64,000 nt of DNA. Source: Ceriagrion tenellum (lineage: Eukaryota; Arthropoda; Insecta; Odonata; Coenagrionidae). This document shows, in pieces, positions 11,210-22,452 of the stretch. A program made the translations under genes and the position numbers. Each line of letters starts with the position of its first letter. Position 1 is the stretch's first letter. The stretch spans positions 158,177,645 to 158,241,644 of the forward strand of contig OY720635.1 in assembly GCA_963169105.1 (NCBI GenBank), read 5' to 3'. The notes below the pieces were generated by a model. That model saw nothing but the letters and a program-made list of their open reading frames with translations, had not been told where the DNA came from and made no database searches.

Positions 11210-11790
11210 GCCGCACAGCTCTGGGCCAGGCCAGGTTACCGCCGTAGTTCAATTGAGGTCTCGCATATTTCTTGAACAGTGTTTTTTTTTGTACTCATTA
11301 GAGACTCGTATTGAACATTCCTCAGCTATTAGCGAGAGAACTATGAGGAATTACATAGGCCAGGCCAATACTGTCATTCTCTATTCAAAGGCACAGGCTC
11401 GACGGCTAAGCAATTACAAAGATTCCTCTGCCTTCCGAATAAGTCCTCCTCTACTTGCCACACAGTTCTGGGCCAGGAACTTCCGCGTGAGTTATACAGT
11501 TAAGCGGCACGTATGAGAAGGTTGGTCTCGCAAGGAGAAATCCTGAGTGGATGTCTATTATTGCCAATTACTGTACTTTAAGCGTTACCGCCGTTGTTCA
11601 ATGGAGGTCTCGCATATTTCTTGAACAGTGTTTTTTTTGTACTCATTAGAGACTCGTATTGAACATTCCTCTGTAATTAGTGAGAGAACAATGAGAAACT
11701 AAACTGTCCCTGCCGTTACTGTCATTCTCTATGCAAAGCACAGGCTCGACGGCTAAGGAATTTCAAAGACTCCTCAGCCTTCCGAATAAG
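11210..11790 (+). repeat. Imperfect tandem duplication
   Basis: A block of about 200 bp beginning CCGCCGTAGTTCAAT (near 11240) recurs from about 11588, keeping the motifs CTCGCATATTTCTTGAACAG and CAGGCTCGACGGCTAA. A shorter block CACAGYTCTGGGCCAGG occurs near 11214 and again near 11457. Open frames across it are broken. Confidence 0.8.
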
Positions 11791-11966
11791 TTGTAAGATA
11801 CCGCGGTAGTTGGCTGAAGACGTTGGCTACCATTGTGAAAGCGAACAGTAATTTCGGTATCATTCAATCGTTATGTAATACGCCCGAAAAAAATACAAAT
11901 GATGAATAAAACCCTTATAACCTTGCCTATCTCCTTCTGCCAGCATTCTGTGCCCATCCTCTTCAA

Positions 11967-12461
11967 TACAGCTGTGCGAATGCTTCGAAATCGATTCGAA
12001 TCGACTCGATACAGGCTTAATTCGATTCGATTCGCCTGCAAATCGGGATGCTTCGAAACCAAATGATTCGAAATATTCGAATCTGATAGATTCGTCTTCG
12101 AAACGTTGCATGCATTTAAACATGGCCCTCATTCCAAAAATGGTGCGCCGTCCGTTTAGACGATGTTTTTCTCACGCGAAACGAAAATTTAAACGACCAC
12201 ATGTTATTCTGTGCTATTCTTTGTGCCACTATAGATATATAAGCTAATTTAAGGCCCTAAAATATTGTGAAAATCTTTATAACTTTAACTGCACATAAGC
12301 TTTTGCATTTTATTTAGATTCTAATACGATTCGCAAGCGAATGTTTTTAGGGTGATTCGGTTCGCTAACGAATATTTGAAAAAAAGTTTGTTTCGATTCG
12401 ATTCGAAATATCTCTTGGGAGATTCGATTCGAAATGAAAGTCCCTGATTTGCACAGCACTA
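11967..12461. mobile_element. hAT-type MITE 1 with 8-bp target duplication
   Basis: The left terminus reads TACAGCTGTGCGAAT. The right terminus, reversed, reads TAGTGCTGTGCAAAT. Immediately outside are CTCTTCAA (11959-11966) and CTCTGCAA (12462-12469), 7 of 8 identical, which is the hAT target-duplication length. Subterminal regions are crowded with TTCGAATC/GATTCGA motifs on both sides. The 495-bp interior encodes nothing recognisable. Confidence 0.8.
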
Positions 12462-12829
12462 CTCTGCAACCTTTTGCCACTCCGAATTCATTCGCTCGTT
12501 AGATTGGCCAGTAATTGAGGTATGTCTAGCCAAACACTAACACAACACAAGCTTCCCCCTCTGCTTTTAGTTTGAGTGAGATTTTAATTAAGTCCTATTT
12601 ATAGTAAAGGCCATATGCAAATGTAATTTTTTTATTTCTACGGCTGAAAGAAGCATAAGTAAATATATTTATATTATTGGCGCCAATACTCGGTTATACA
12701 TGACACAAATTCCTAATCATCAACTACGTATGCAAGCTTAAGTCTTTAATTGGTTTAAATGTTTCACACTTTACGGAGAAAAAGTCCTCACATCGGAAAG
12801 TTTATTTTTTTAATGAAAATTTTTTCTTG

Positions 12830-13020
12830 TAATTGAATTTTTTTTTAATAATCGAGGAAACCTACAAGGTACCCACTGTTAATTTCTGACGAGATCAATG
12901 TGTGAGACTTCCTCAATTTTTAAATACAGTTTTTCTGGAATGCGTGCCCGTACTATTTCTCATGAATTTGATGGCGAATATCTCGGAAAGTGAGCTAAGT
13001 GGGAGATATTTTGGTATTGT
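12830..13020 (+). mobile_element. Diverged family A-like fragment
   Basis: Blocks in the order GAAACCTACAAGG, ACTGTTAATTTCTGACGAGATC, GGAATGCGTGCCCGTAC and GGCGAATATCTCGGAAAGT follow the family A interior at reduced identity. No terminus survives. It may represent an older subfamily. Confidence 0.5.
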
Positions 13021-13129
13021 TACGACGCGCTCCTTGAGTTAATGTTTGTTTTATGTGTTTTTATGTTTTATAAGTTTATTGTTTATTTTGTGTGTTTTCT
13101 TTTGTGTTTCTTATGTTTGTGTATTAATC

Positions 13130-14085
13130 ATGAATATATGTTATGGATTGTCATCTCGTAGACAAAAACTGTTATCTAGATTTCCGTAAAGAAACAACTT
13201 TTTGGAAAGTGGTGCCGCCTAGTGATGAAAGGCGGAAGCTCAAATGTAAATGGTAAAAAGTAGTTTGTAAATAAACACATCGTACTGGTTTTACCATGAA
13301 TATAAGGGGTTTTACTTGCAATTAATCATAATGCAGAGGATAATAAACGTAGTACTAAACGCGGGACGTAATTATACACTTTTTTAATATCGTCCGATCT
13401 ACAGATATACTATTTATTTCCTCTCCAAATTTAATTACACAAATGCACAATTAACTTCTTAGCACTTTGTGAATATCGCTATACGGAAATTTAATAATAA
13501 TGCGAGGTGACTTCATAAGTATTCCCAATGGCCATCATTGCAGTGTAGGTAAAAAGGAATGCACTTACCGCCGCCTTGAACAGATTCTTATTTTTCAATC
13601 CAAGTCTCCTATTTTGGGTCCTCGTAGACGCATGCCCTGTTTTGCAGCCTGGTCCAAAGCAAGTTCTGTTTCAACAAGGCATTCCAAATTCTTTATTTAA
13701 GCCGAACGGGCTTAATGCATTCAAATTAGAATCCGAGTCTGGCAAACATCGTCGTCGGCACATGATGGACGTTTCATAAACCTCTTACACATTTTCTGTA
13801 ATAGATATTTCCTCTCTAGCATGTACAAAGTAACTTTTAGATCACAAAAATAGTAAGATATTATAAAAGCATCAAGTAATTCATATATCCTCGATCGTTA
13901 TTGAATATTCACCTCAGTCTCACGTTAGCAACAATCAACTTTGTCTATTTACAATAACAACTGAAAAGACTCTAATCGAAGTGGCGCCAAGAACTGGGTG
14001 AACAAAAAGTGGAAATTTAGGCAACTTGTAGCCTAGGCAACAATTCCAAACATCTAAATCCTTAATATATATAATGGTTTTAATG
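13130..14085 (-). repeat. Repeat C, long copy with extra internal segment
   Basis: Relative to the compact copy at 47020-47517, read in reverse, 13130-13345 matches the right part and about 13825-14085 matches the left part. The roughly 480 bp in between are absent from the 47 kb copy. That extra segment contains only short reading frames. The family has inverted ends of the CATGAATATA...TATTATGGATT type, so it is probably a DNA element that exists with and without an insert. Confidence 0.7.
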
Positions 14086-14599
14086 TTTAATTTGTTTATT
14101 TTGTAAGTTCGTAGTTGGTTGCGAGGGAGTTGTTTAAGTTTGCAGAGGGGGATTGTTGGAGAGGAGAGAGAGGAGATAGAAGGGTAAATAAAGCGCTACC
14201 AAAAGAAAACACCAAGGCGTTACAGTATCTCTGTAAATATGAGACATTTTTCTGTAAAATGAGTCGAAAATGGTTGGATTCTTGGGGAAATGATATCTCG
14301 CTGTCACTCCCTTGACCCGCATATATCCCTCTCTCTTTGTCTCTGTCCACTTCGCAATACTTCGCTATACGCCCACCTCGGAATTATCTCCGTCCAAGTC
14401 TCTCTCCTGGAACACTCTCACTTATTTATTCCACGATCTCCTCCTCTATATCGTCCCACATTTCATCCTTGACCCATTCATCCTCTCTCACGCGCTCGAA
14501 GTGCGTTCTACAGCTTCATTCGTGAGTATAAATAAAAGGATGGAACGCTATCTATTTTCGTAATGTTTATACGAAACTCACCGCCATTCGGTTCGACTG

Positions 14600-14905
14600 G
14601 AATGAATATTTGGGGAGGCGACCGACAGCTGAGGTCATTTGCGTCATAGGGAATAGGTAAGGGAGGGAGGGTGGATAGAAACCCGGCGTCGGCATTAGCC
14701 TGCTCTTAACGAAGGGCGCCAAGGCGACCACGGTTTTACGTCTCATCCGACAGACGGAGTGCTGCACTTTAAGTGCCCTACGTAAGACACTAAAGTTGGG
14801 ATCGTGTTTCCTCTGAAAAGCATTCTCCTCTGCAGGGATTTGAACCCTGACCGACCATATGGTTAGCCAGTACTCTAGCCACCACACCAACCCGATCCCC
14901 TCCGT
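14600..14905 (-). mobile_element. tRNA-derived SINE (family S1), longer copy
   Basis: The tRNA-like head lies at the right end (B-box GGGTTCAAATCCC on the minus strand, near 14836-14848), followed leftward by the body shared with 4930-5145. An extra tail near 14610-14690 contains the block CTGAGGTCATTTGCGTC, which recurs diverged near 38530. Pseudo-ORFs through it are not genes. Confidence 0.8.
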
Positions 14906-16462
14906 TAGGTTCCATCGCCAGAGGTAGTGAAGAGGGGAGTTTGTCGGAAATATTGAATCTATTCCAAAAAGCAGTGTATGAGAAGGATATTGAACACAAA
15001 ATTTACAGATGAAATTAAGAACGAGGAAGGAAGAGAGGAACGTGCTTACGAATGCACGCTTATGAATACACTTGACATTGCAATTCGATGCAGGAGACTC
15101 GGGTGATCCTGAGGCAAAAGATTTGTTTTGTTAAAAGAAAAGCCGAAATTTAGACCAGCAAGTCGCTTTAAGCCAACAAGTAATAAGTTACATTAATGCA
15201 TTTTTATTCTGCTAGTACTTGAAAATGGGATTATAAAGTGTTATACAAGAAATCAAAGTTGACTGAAGCGAAGGGTTGAATATGTTTTTTTTATGTTATG
15301 ATGGATTTCCAGCCAGAATCTGAGCAGGTAATTAAATAAAATCTCAATAAAATATTTTACCGATGCCATTAAATTGAAAATTTGAGTTTTTCAATTCTTG
15401 TTTCTTAAAACAGACAACCCTGACCGACCTAATTTTTTAACTTATGTTTTAAAAGATATTTTTTATACTCCTCGGTGTACATGATCCTAACATTCCCTGC
15501 GGTTGTAAAATATCGCAAAACATGATTTCAAGTGAGATGTGCCCTTAAGAAATTGTAATCTTGAGTAATTGACACCTTAGCACATTCACTAAAATGATAG
15601 GTACTTATGGCGAGAGTTTTTTTTACCAGTAAAGGGACGTTTTGGCATACCAGACGGACATGTGAAGCGGCAATATCTACGGTATGGATAAAAGGTGATG
15701 GAATGAAATAACAGAGCGTATGATGGAAAAATGGGCAGAAAATATTTTTTCTTTTGGTTTGTGTATCATTGGAGGGATCACGCATCATTTTTTCTGTCTT
15801 TTGACATGCAAAACACAAACGTTTCCACAGAGAAAAATGCTCGCATTTACTCCGCTAAGGATGCACTCAATCGATTGAAGTTGTAAAGCTGAAAAGCACG
15901 TGACATAGTAAAAAAAAATGACGATCAAGTTTTCGCTCAAATGTACACGATTGAGAAATAGCGGGAACGCGAGCTTACGCGTTAAGGAGACCCGTGATCG
16001 CGCCGCAGGACTGCTTGCATCGACACTTTTCATCCAGTAAATCGTTATTTTCGCACCATTATCGGAATCTTTATCCAGCGAAAAAATATCTAAACTCTGT
16101 TCCGCAGGACTTGACGTGCCGTATCCATATTCAGAAAAGGGTCAAAATTATTGAATCTCTACAGTTTGGAGACGTAAGTTCACATTTCGACAATAATCAG
16201 CTCCTTCGATGTAAGAATCCAAATTCTCTCCAGAAATGATGTCATGATGTCGTCATAGTCGCGGCTGGACTACTTCTAGTCCTCCCTGAATAAGGCTCCA
16301 TACGGGAAGGAAATACGAACGGAAGCAGTTGGGCGTACGGTGGATGGGAGGAGAGAAACCCGGCGTTTCCATTGCTCCATGATCATTGTTTTAACTGAGA
16401 ATATGACGGACAGTGTATTGTATTTGAAGCGTTCTCAACTTAATCCAAATGGGAATTTGATC
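14906..16462. other. No recognisable gene
   Basis: AT-rich sequence with short, unsupported ORFs. A short block near 16335-16365 (GAGAAACCCGGCG) resembles the S1 SINE tail. Nothing else is assignable. Confidence 0.45.
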
Positions 16463-17022
16463 TTAAGGTAGTCCGAGCGAGATAGTTCCATAGTCATCAT
16501 AGAGACCATATTCGATTTACACGTTTTAATTTCACCGGCTGTAGGACATATCAATTAAATATTGCATTATTGATGGTGCAACAATATATTTTTATATGAC
16601 AGCATTTGCAAGATTTAAATAAAAATATCTAAATAAGTCTTTAGCTTGACTCATTTTATTCGCGCGGTGCGTTTGAAATTCCTTCAAAACGGAAGGTTTT
16701 TTTGTGATACCTAAGAACCTACTACATGACAACATGATTAATTTTCAAATATTGTTGAGAAAACATACAATCTACACGCTGTTAGTTTTTTTACGACATC
16801 TAAGTGTTAGAAATGCCTCATTTTGTAAAATGTGTCTCTGGAGAGCATACACGTGCCTTTTCCCATGTAAAAAGGCTGGTAGATTATGGCAAATAACTCC
16901 GAAAGTAATATGGTAAGGGGTTGAATTTTTGGTTTCATTAGAAAGGTGAGATATTTTTCTTTAAAACGAGACCAAATTTATTGATTTCTAAGTAAAATGA
17001 TATTTCGCTCAAACTACCTTAA
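16463..17022 (+). mobile_element. Family A TTAA-flanked MITE (good reference copy)
   Basis: TTAA at 16463-16466 is followed by GGTAGTCCGAGCGAGATAG. The right end reads TTTCGCTCAAACTACC and then TTAA at 17019-17022. The ends are imperfect inverted repeats of about 20 bp. Sequence beyond each TTAA shows no further duplication, which favours TTAA itself as the duplicated target. Length 560 bp, no coding capacity. Confidence 0.88.
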
Positions 17023-17068
17023 GAGGAAATTCCCTTCACCTCCAGAAGGGCTGTGTTTTTTAACCGTA

Positions 17069-17160
17069 CAAGATAATCCCGATCACGTAGCTACGGAGTC
17101 ACGTGGTATACAACGAATTGTTCGAGTTTTTGGTGAATTTTAAACCACTCGGATGGATTG
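17069..17160 (+). repeat. Dispersed repeat D, copy 1
   Basis: It contains CCCGATCACGTA, then TCACGTGGTA, then TTTTAAACCACTCGG in fixed order. The same order occurs at 39118-39215 and, reversed, at 39930-40022. No ORF. The nature of the element is unknown. Confidence 0.65.
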
Positions 17161-17324
17161 TCAGGCATATTGTTTTTTTGCGTCTATAGTCGCGGTATTT
17201 CACTCTGCCAACAATATTATCGCGGGGAAAACTCAACCGGGAATGCTGCGTGCGATTACGAGTTGTTAAAAATTTTAAATACACCAAATCCTCGAGCAAT
17301 TCTTGCTTGCACCACGTGTGTATT

Positions 17325-17640
17325 TACATCTACATCTACATCTACGTAATACCCCGCGAGCCGCCACATGGGCGTGTGGCAGGGGTTGCTAGGTTACCAG
17401 CCGTGTAAAGGTGTAAGTTTTTTGGAGATGAAACGGTGACATGTATTATAGGAGTGTATTTAGTGTGCTTGATTTTTATTGTGGTCGCTTATTGTTCGCG
17501 GAAAGAACAAGTTTTTGTACCTATCTGTTCGGCAGTGAATCTCTCTTATTTTATCGCATCTGTCAGACCTAGAGATGTAGTGAGGAGTCATGATAATATT
17601 CTCTATGTCGCTCTGAAAAATCTAGTTACCTGATCAGAAT
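17325..17640 (-). mobile_element. LINE family L1a, 3' end, 5'-truncated
   Basis: On the minus strand this is the last coding part and 3' UTR of a non-LTR retrotransposon, ending in a short GATGTA tandem tail at 17325-17345. The upstream part encodes the carboxyl end of the ORF2 protein (context SDRCDKI...NSFFPRTIS). It is truncated after about 315 bp, typical of incomplete target-primed reverse transcription. Related copies lie at 18565, 35210, 43300, 45266 and 63615. Confidence 0.8.
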
Positions 17641-17941
17641 TATCTCGACTTGTTTCCACGCCATCCCCCAGGATTCAAACCTGAGTCACTCGCATGGGAA
17701 GGAAGTTCTGCCGCCACCGGAATCCGCTCATCAGTATTCTTTACCGCCAGGGTTCGCTTTAACTCTGCGGAGTAAAATTCAACGCAAATTCGCCAATGGT
17801 GTCCGTTGAGTCAATATTCGCCCCAGTGATCATGACCGCGTTTTTCTTTCTCGGAAATCGACGCGACATTGACCCCGTTCCCACAAAATGTCTCGCCTGC
17901 CCTCCCCGAAAACCATCTTGAATGGACGGCGGTTTTCCCCG

Positions 17942-17944
<3 letters not shown>
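17641..17944. other. Unassigned interval with tRNA-like block
   Basis: Near 17672-17720 a reversed GGTTTGAATCCT B-box-like sequence followed by tRNA-like text suggests a decayed SINE head. Otherwise nothing is recognised. Confidence 0.35.
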
Positions 17945-17997
<53 letters not shown>

Positions 17998-18001
17998 TCT
18001 A
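17945..18001 (+). repeat. (CT)n microsatellite
   Basis: About 24 uninterrupted CT dinucleotides followed by CCCTCTCT. ORFs reading poly-Arg/Glu or poly-Ser/Leu through it are artefacts. Confidence 0.97.
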
Positions 18002-18564
18002 CGACCATTCCCAGAATTCCTCCTTCTCCATTCGCCTCTAATCATTTCGTCACCGGGATTTTGGATATCCCTCGATTGAATTCGTGGAACCCATTATTTT
18101 TTCCTTCTTTCACGCACTGATTATTTGTGTTCGGCCCCAAATGTGATACATTACAATGTTAAATAAGCGTGTTTGATTCGCACGATCGGTGAATAACATG
18201 ACTTCCGATAAAAAAGTGAAAGCCGAATTCCACGTTTCTGCAGCCTTTTTTTGGTGGTTGAATCATAATTTTTGGGGATTTTTGTGGACATTTTAGAAAA
18301 ATGTTTAATTGTCACCTAGCAACAGTTACAGGATGTCGAAAATCGCTTTCGTGTTTGTTGCCTAGTTTCCCGACTTTCAGTGAAGGCGTCAAGTATCCAA
18401 ATTTTCAAGTTTTTAATTTCTCAGTGACACGAAGCTCACGTTTTAAAATATTTAATTCTCACGAAATCGACAAATGCACGTTAAAATTCGGCCATAACTG
18501 TTGTTCTCCCTCAAGAATACTGCCAACCAGCTGGTCGCAAAACGTTTCTCCAGCGCATATCTAC

Positions 18565-19285
18565 ATCTACGTACATCTACATAATACCCCGCGAGCCGCC
18601 GCATGGGCGTGTGGCAGGGGGTATTAGGTCACCAGCCGTGAAAAAGGTGTAAGTTTTTGGAGATGAAATGGTGACATGAATTATAGGATTTTATTTAGAG
18701 GAGATCAGTTTTATCGTAGTCCCTTATTGTGCGCGGAAAGAACGAGTTTTTGTATCTATCTGTTCGGCAGTGTACCTCTCTTATTTTTGTCGCATCTGTC
18801 ACACCTAGGGATTTAGTGAGGAGTTATGATAATAATCTCTGTGTCGCTCTGAAAAATATCAGTTCTGAATTTCTCAAGCAACCTAAGCCTAGCGTGTAGC
18901 TTCCGAGTCTCTAGGGGCTCCCACCTTAATCCCTCTAAAAGTTGTGAGACACTATATGTACGCTCGTAGTAGTTTTTAACGAAGCGCCCTGCTTTCCTTT
19001 GTATTTTATTAATTTTTTTGGTTAACCCTTTCCTCTGTCGAGCGTCGATTTTTTCAAATGACTTTCATATATTCATAAATTTATTTTATCTCACCACATA
19101 TTTTCACCTTACGTAGATTACATCTTCTTCTACGTGAAATACTTATGAAAAAATCGACGCTCGACGCAGGAAAGCGACGTGATTCCATTTGGAGTCACAG
19201 GACCGGAAATGGTTTAAATCTACATGACGAGGGTCCCAAATGCTCGCGGCGTATTCGAGATGTGGCCTGATCAGAGCGAAGTAGT
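18565..19285 (-). mobile_element. LINE family L1a, 3' portion, interrupted
   Basis: A minus-strand copy from the GATGTA-like tail (18565) back into the reverse-transcriptase carboxyl region, where FALIRPHLEYAASIWDP is readable near 19225-19285. The frame is interrupted at 19022-19217 by a TTAA-flanked insertion, after which the LINE resumes at the same codon region. A 177-aa ORF here joins LINE, insert and unrelated sequence and is not a gene. Confidence 0.8.
19026..19213. mobile_element. Small TTAA-target element nested in LINE
   Basis: TTAA stands on both sides (19022-19025 and 19214-19217), while sister LINE copies have a single TTAA at that point, so this is a true target-site duplication. 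The insert starts CCCTTTCC, the start typical of piggyBac termini. Inverted repeats of about 29 bp (19028-19056 and 19146-19174) include GAGCGTCGATTTTTTCA. About 39 bp lie outside the right repeat, so the ends are asymmetric. No ORF. Confidence 0.75.
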
Positions 19286-19658
19286 ATCCATCGTTCCATT
19301 GAACGTCGTTCGTGAGCGCAAGACGGCGGCGATGCGTTCCGATTACTGCGCTGACTTCAACACCTTGAATGGAACTCTCCCAATGTTTGGTGGGAACTCG
19401 GCGGCGTTCGGCGAATGAACAGGCACGCGACGCGACGGCGCGTGCTTTCCGTTGACACGGAGCGAGAGACGGTTGTTGGTATCCGTTCAAAGATGGGTGA
19501 TTTGGAGAGGAGGAGGAGGTGTGGAAGGAGGAAGGGATACGGTGAGAAAGAGGGAGAGGGGAGACACCACGCCGTCGTGTCGTCATCTTAGCGCGGACGA
19601 AATCGGGTCGCCATGGGAACGAAATGAGATGCAAGAAACATTTCAGCTGCAATAGTAG

Positions 19659-20149
19659 GGGTGCGTTCCGTTCCACGCTCCAATCGCATGATGCGCCTCC
19701 GCATCAGTGGCCGGTCCGTTTCCCATTCTCGCATTGAAGCTTTTGATGTGGAAGAGTGAAACGGAACGTCTCTGGACCGGACGGAAAATTTGAATAGCGA
19801 CAGCGAATCGTTGCTAAGGGTTGTTGATGAGATATTTCGGAAGGGAGACACAACCACAGTGGAAACCGGAATGGAAAACAGACAATTATTATTTTGAGCT
19901 TAACTCTTCTGCGACGACTCTCATTTCATCCATTTTATCCATTTCGCATGCGTTGCCATAACAAACAAACCGCCGAAATTACGTCACCGCATCAACTGCG
20001 CCAACTTTTACCGTGGTGCGTTTGGAGCGCATATTATGCTCGATGCGTGGCCCCATCGAGAGTGCATTGAAGTGCTCCTGAAGCGGGTGTTTGAAACGGA
20101 ACGGCTCGGACCGCATCAATGCGATTGGAGCGTGAAACGGAACGCAAAT
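19659..20149 (+). mobile_element. Family B MITE, copy 3
   Basis: It begins GGGTGCGTTCCG. The right end is decayed (GGAACGCAAAT). TAG lies immediately outside both ends, supporting a 3-bp target duplication. Internal sequence matches copies 1 and 2. Confidence 0.82.
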
Positions 20150-20374
20150 TAGATCACCTCTCCCCCCCTCAATTGTTCATTACTCCCAAGACTGCATTCG
20201 AGAGACGCTGTTGTTCACGCTGTCTTCGGATCACGATCATCAAATCGTGACTTTCGGCCGGTCTCAGAAACAACACATATGTATCCAAAAGTGTAATGGA
20301 GTCTGTGAGTCAAAACATTCGCTCAGTGTGCGTTGGAATAAAGTTCTAAAAATTTTACGATTGTATATTTTACG

Positions 20375-20718
20375 AACTTGTTTTGATGGATATAATGGAG
20401 GTCAGTACGCATGAATTCCAGTAATAATGAGATCGTGGATTCTACAATAGAGGCTTGAATACAAAATTAATGAGTTATTACATGACAAATCAAAAGTTAA
20501 TTTACTTATGCTGATTATTACTAATGTGCAAAACGTTCGACGAATTTAACGATTTCAGAAATGGCCTTTCAACTTATTTTGATGGATATAATCGAGGTCA
20601 GTACGCATGAATTCCAGTAATAATGAGATGGTGGATTCGAAAATGGAGACTTGAGTTATTACATGATAAATCAAGGGTTTATTTACTTATACTGATTATT
20701 ACTAATGTACATAAGTAA
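20375..20718 (+). repeat. Direct tandem duplication, 196-bp period
   Basis: The block starting AACTTGTTTTGATGGATATA at 20375 recurs at 20571 and runs to about 20718, keeping CAGTACGCATGAATTCCAG and GCTGATTATTACTAATGT-like motifs. No coding sequence. Divergence between units is modest. Confidence 0.85.
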
Positions 20719-21234
20719 TTATGTACACGGGATAAACACGCATACATTTTTCTGCGGCTGTAGGAAAGTAAACCAAACATTTTCATCAATCGCTATTGAG
20801 AGATGCGTTATGAACGCGCTAAGTCCTACTATCCAAATTCAGTGACAAAACCATGGCTGTAGTCGTACTCGAAAGATTAGACCCTGCTTTGGTACAGAAG
20901 ATGAAAAGGAGTTTTTTAGTCAGTAAAAATCTGGCACTACCAATAGGGCTGGTTAGTGACTTTTGAAGATTTTTCTCCTAGTTAAAAAAAGAAAAAATTC
21001 TTGACAAAGTCCGTATATTTATGGAACTTGGGCAGCCGGCCATTAAAAAGGAGTTAAACTTACACCTCTGGACGTAATCGGTCTCAACACGAGCTAGCAG
21101 TTATGTTTACCGGAAAGTCGGAAATGTTGCGGAGGTGACTGACAGCAGCTGTCAGTGAGAGGTGAGCGACCATTCCTGCCTGTTAGAATTGTTGGGTAAG
21201 GAAAGGAATGCATTGTGGGAACTGAGGAAGGGTG
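20719..21234. other. No recognisable feature
   Basis: Unique-looking sequence without a supported ORF or repeat. Confidence 0.45.
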
Positions 21235-21465
21235 ATAGAAAACATAGCGCCTGCTTTAGTCCACGTAACGGAAGGCGGAGAGGAGGGAGCACAGTTTAAC
21301 GTCCCATTCGACGGACGGATTACCCTACTCTCGAAAAGATTCCCATTTAGCTCCCAAGTAGGGTTCGGGAATTCATGGAGCCACCTCCGCCGCCACCCGT
21401 ATTCCAACCCGGGCCTTCTGGATAGGAAGCCAGCGCTTCACCCACCACACCTCCCTGGTACACGA
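21235..21465 (-). mobile_element. tRNA-derived SINE, second family (S2)
   Basis: On the minus strand a tRNA-like head (GGTGTGGTGGGTGAAGCGC, then a GGGTTGGAATACGG B-box-like block) is followed by a body. The body contains CCATTCGACGGACGG on the plus strand, resembling the CATCCGACAGACGG block of family S1. The two families therefore share a central domain under different tRNA heads. A 94-aa plus-strand ORF here is incidental. Confidence 0.6.
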
Positions 21466-21845
21466 AATTCATTGCGGAAGATGCCTATTCATATTCTAAG
21501 ATTCTCTAATCCATAGCACAAACTAATCACATAGACATTCCTACTTTTGTTTTGTAGTTGCGTGAGAATCCACAGCCGTTTTTCCGTGAACAGCACTTGC
21601 CTCCAAGAAAAGCATTATTGCCAATAATTTTTAACTTAACTTACAAGAGGAGTTTATCGTTTCATTTACATATCCCAATGTTAATAATTTTGAGTGATAT
21701 GCTATGTAATTCGTCAACATCCATTATGGGATAAACGCACAAATACTATTCTCCGGGAAAATGCCCACAAATGAGCGTTTTCTCGGGTAACGTTAGCAAA
21801 CCACAAAACTTCTCGAATGGTCGGTAATGTGGTGGACTGATCATA

Positions 21846-22452
21846 CACCGCTAGTATATGGGATTCGTACGAGGAAGGTTTGATAAAAGAATTAGAGCGT
21901 GTGCAAAGGAGATCCGCTAGATTTGTTAAAGGCCGTTATGATAAATGTATAAGTGTTACGAGTTAATTAGAAGAACTAGGATGGGAATTACTATCAGAAC
22001 GCAGGTTAAAATTTAGGTTAAACCTTTTAAGTAAATTCGAAACCGATTTGTTCACAGATGACGTTAGATGTATTTTAAGAACCCCTGCGTATTATACTAT
22101 GTTTGATCATATTAACAAGATTAGAGAGATATATTGTCGTACCGATAGATTTAAAATGTCATTTTCCCGCGTACCATAAGAGAGAACAATAGGCAGCGTA
22201 GCAAAGAGATAGGTAGGTGAAATATAGTAAGAGTAGTCTGTAGTGCATGATGCATGTAATAACAACCAATAATCCCTTTCTTATTATGTAGATACTGACC
22301 ATCTAGCTGCATGTGACCCTGTTCTCTAGTATGCCTCCCTTAAATATCCTACTTGAATGGCAATAGTGCATGTTTGGTGATCTTCACCCCCTGCCACACA
22401 CCCTCGTGGTGGCTCGCAGGGTATTACATAGATGTAGATGTAGATGTACACA
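21846..22452 (+). mobile_element. LINE family L1b, 3' portion
   Basis: It encodes the carboxyl part of a LINE ORF2: one frame gives EELGWELLSERRLKFRLNLL, then DLFTDDVRCILRTPAYY, and ends shortly after FKMSFSRVP. One internal stop occurs. The 3' UTR ends in GATGTA repeats at about 22433-22452. It is related to family L1a but distinct in sequence, and closest to the fragment at 48248-48760. Confidence 0.85.

Noticed and set aside
17811..18120. Poly-Arg-Glu and poly-Ser-Leu proteins
   Set aside because: Direct translation of a CT microsatellite.
19143..19676. 177-aa minus ORF
   Set aside because: It joins unrelated sequence, a LINE segment and part of a nested TTAA insertion; only the short RT motif is meaningful.
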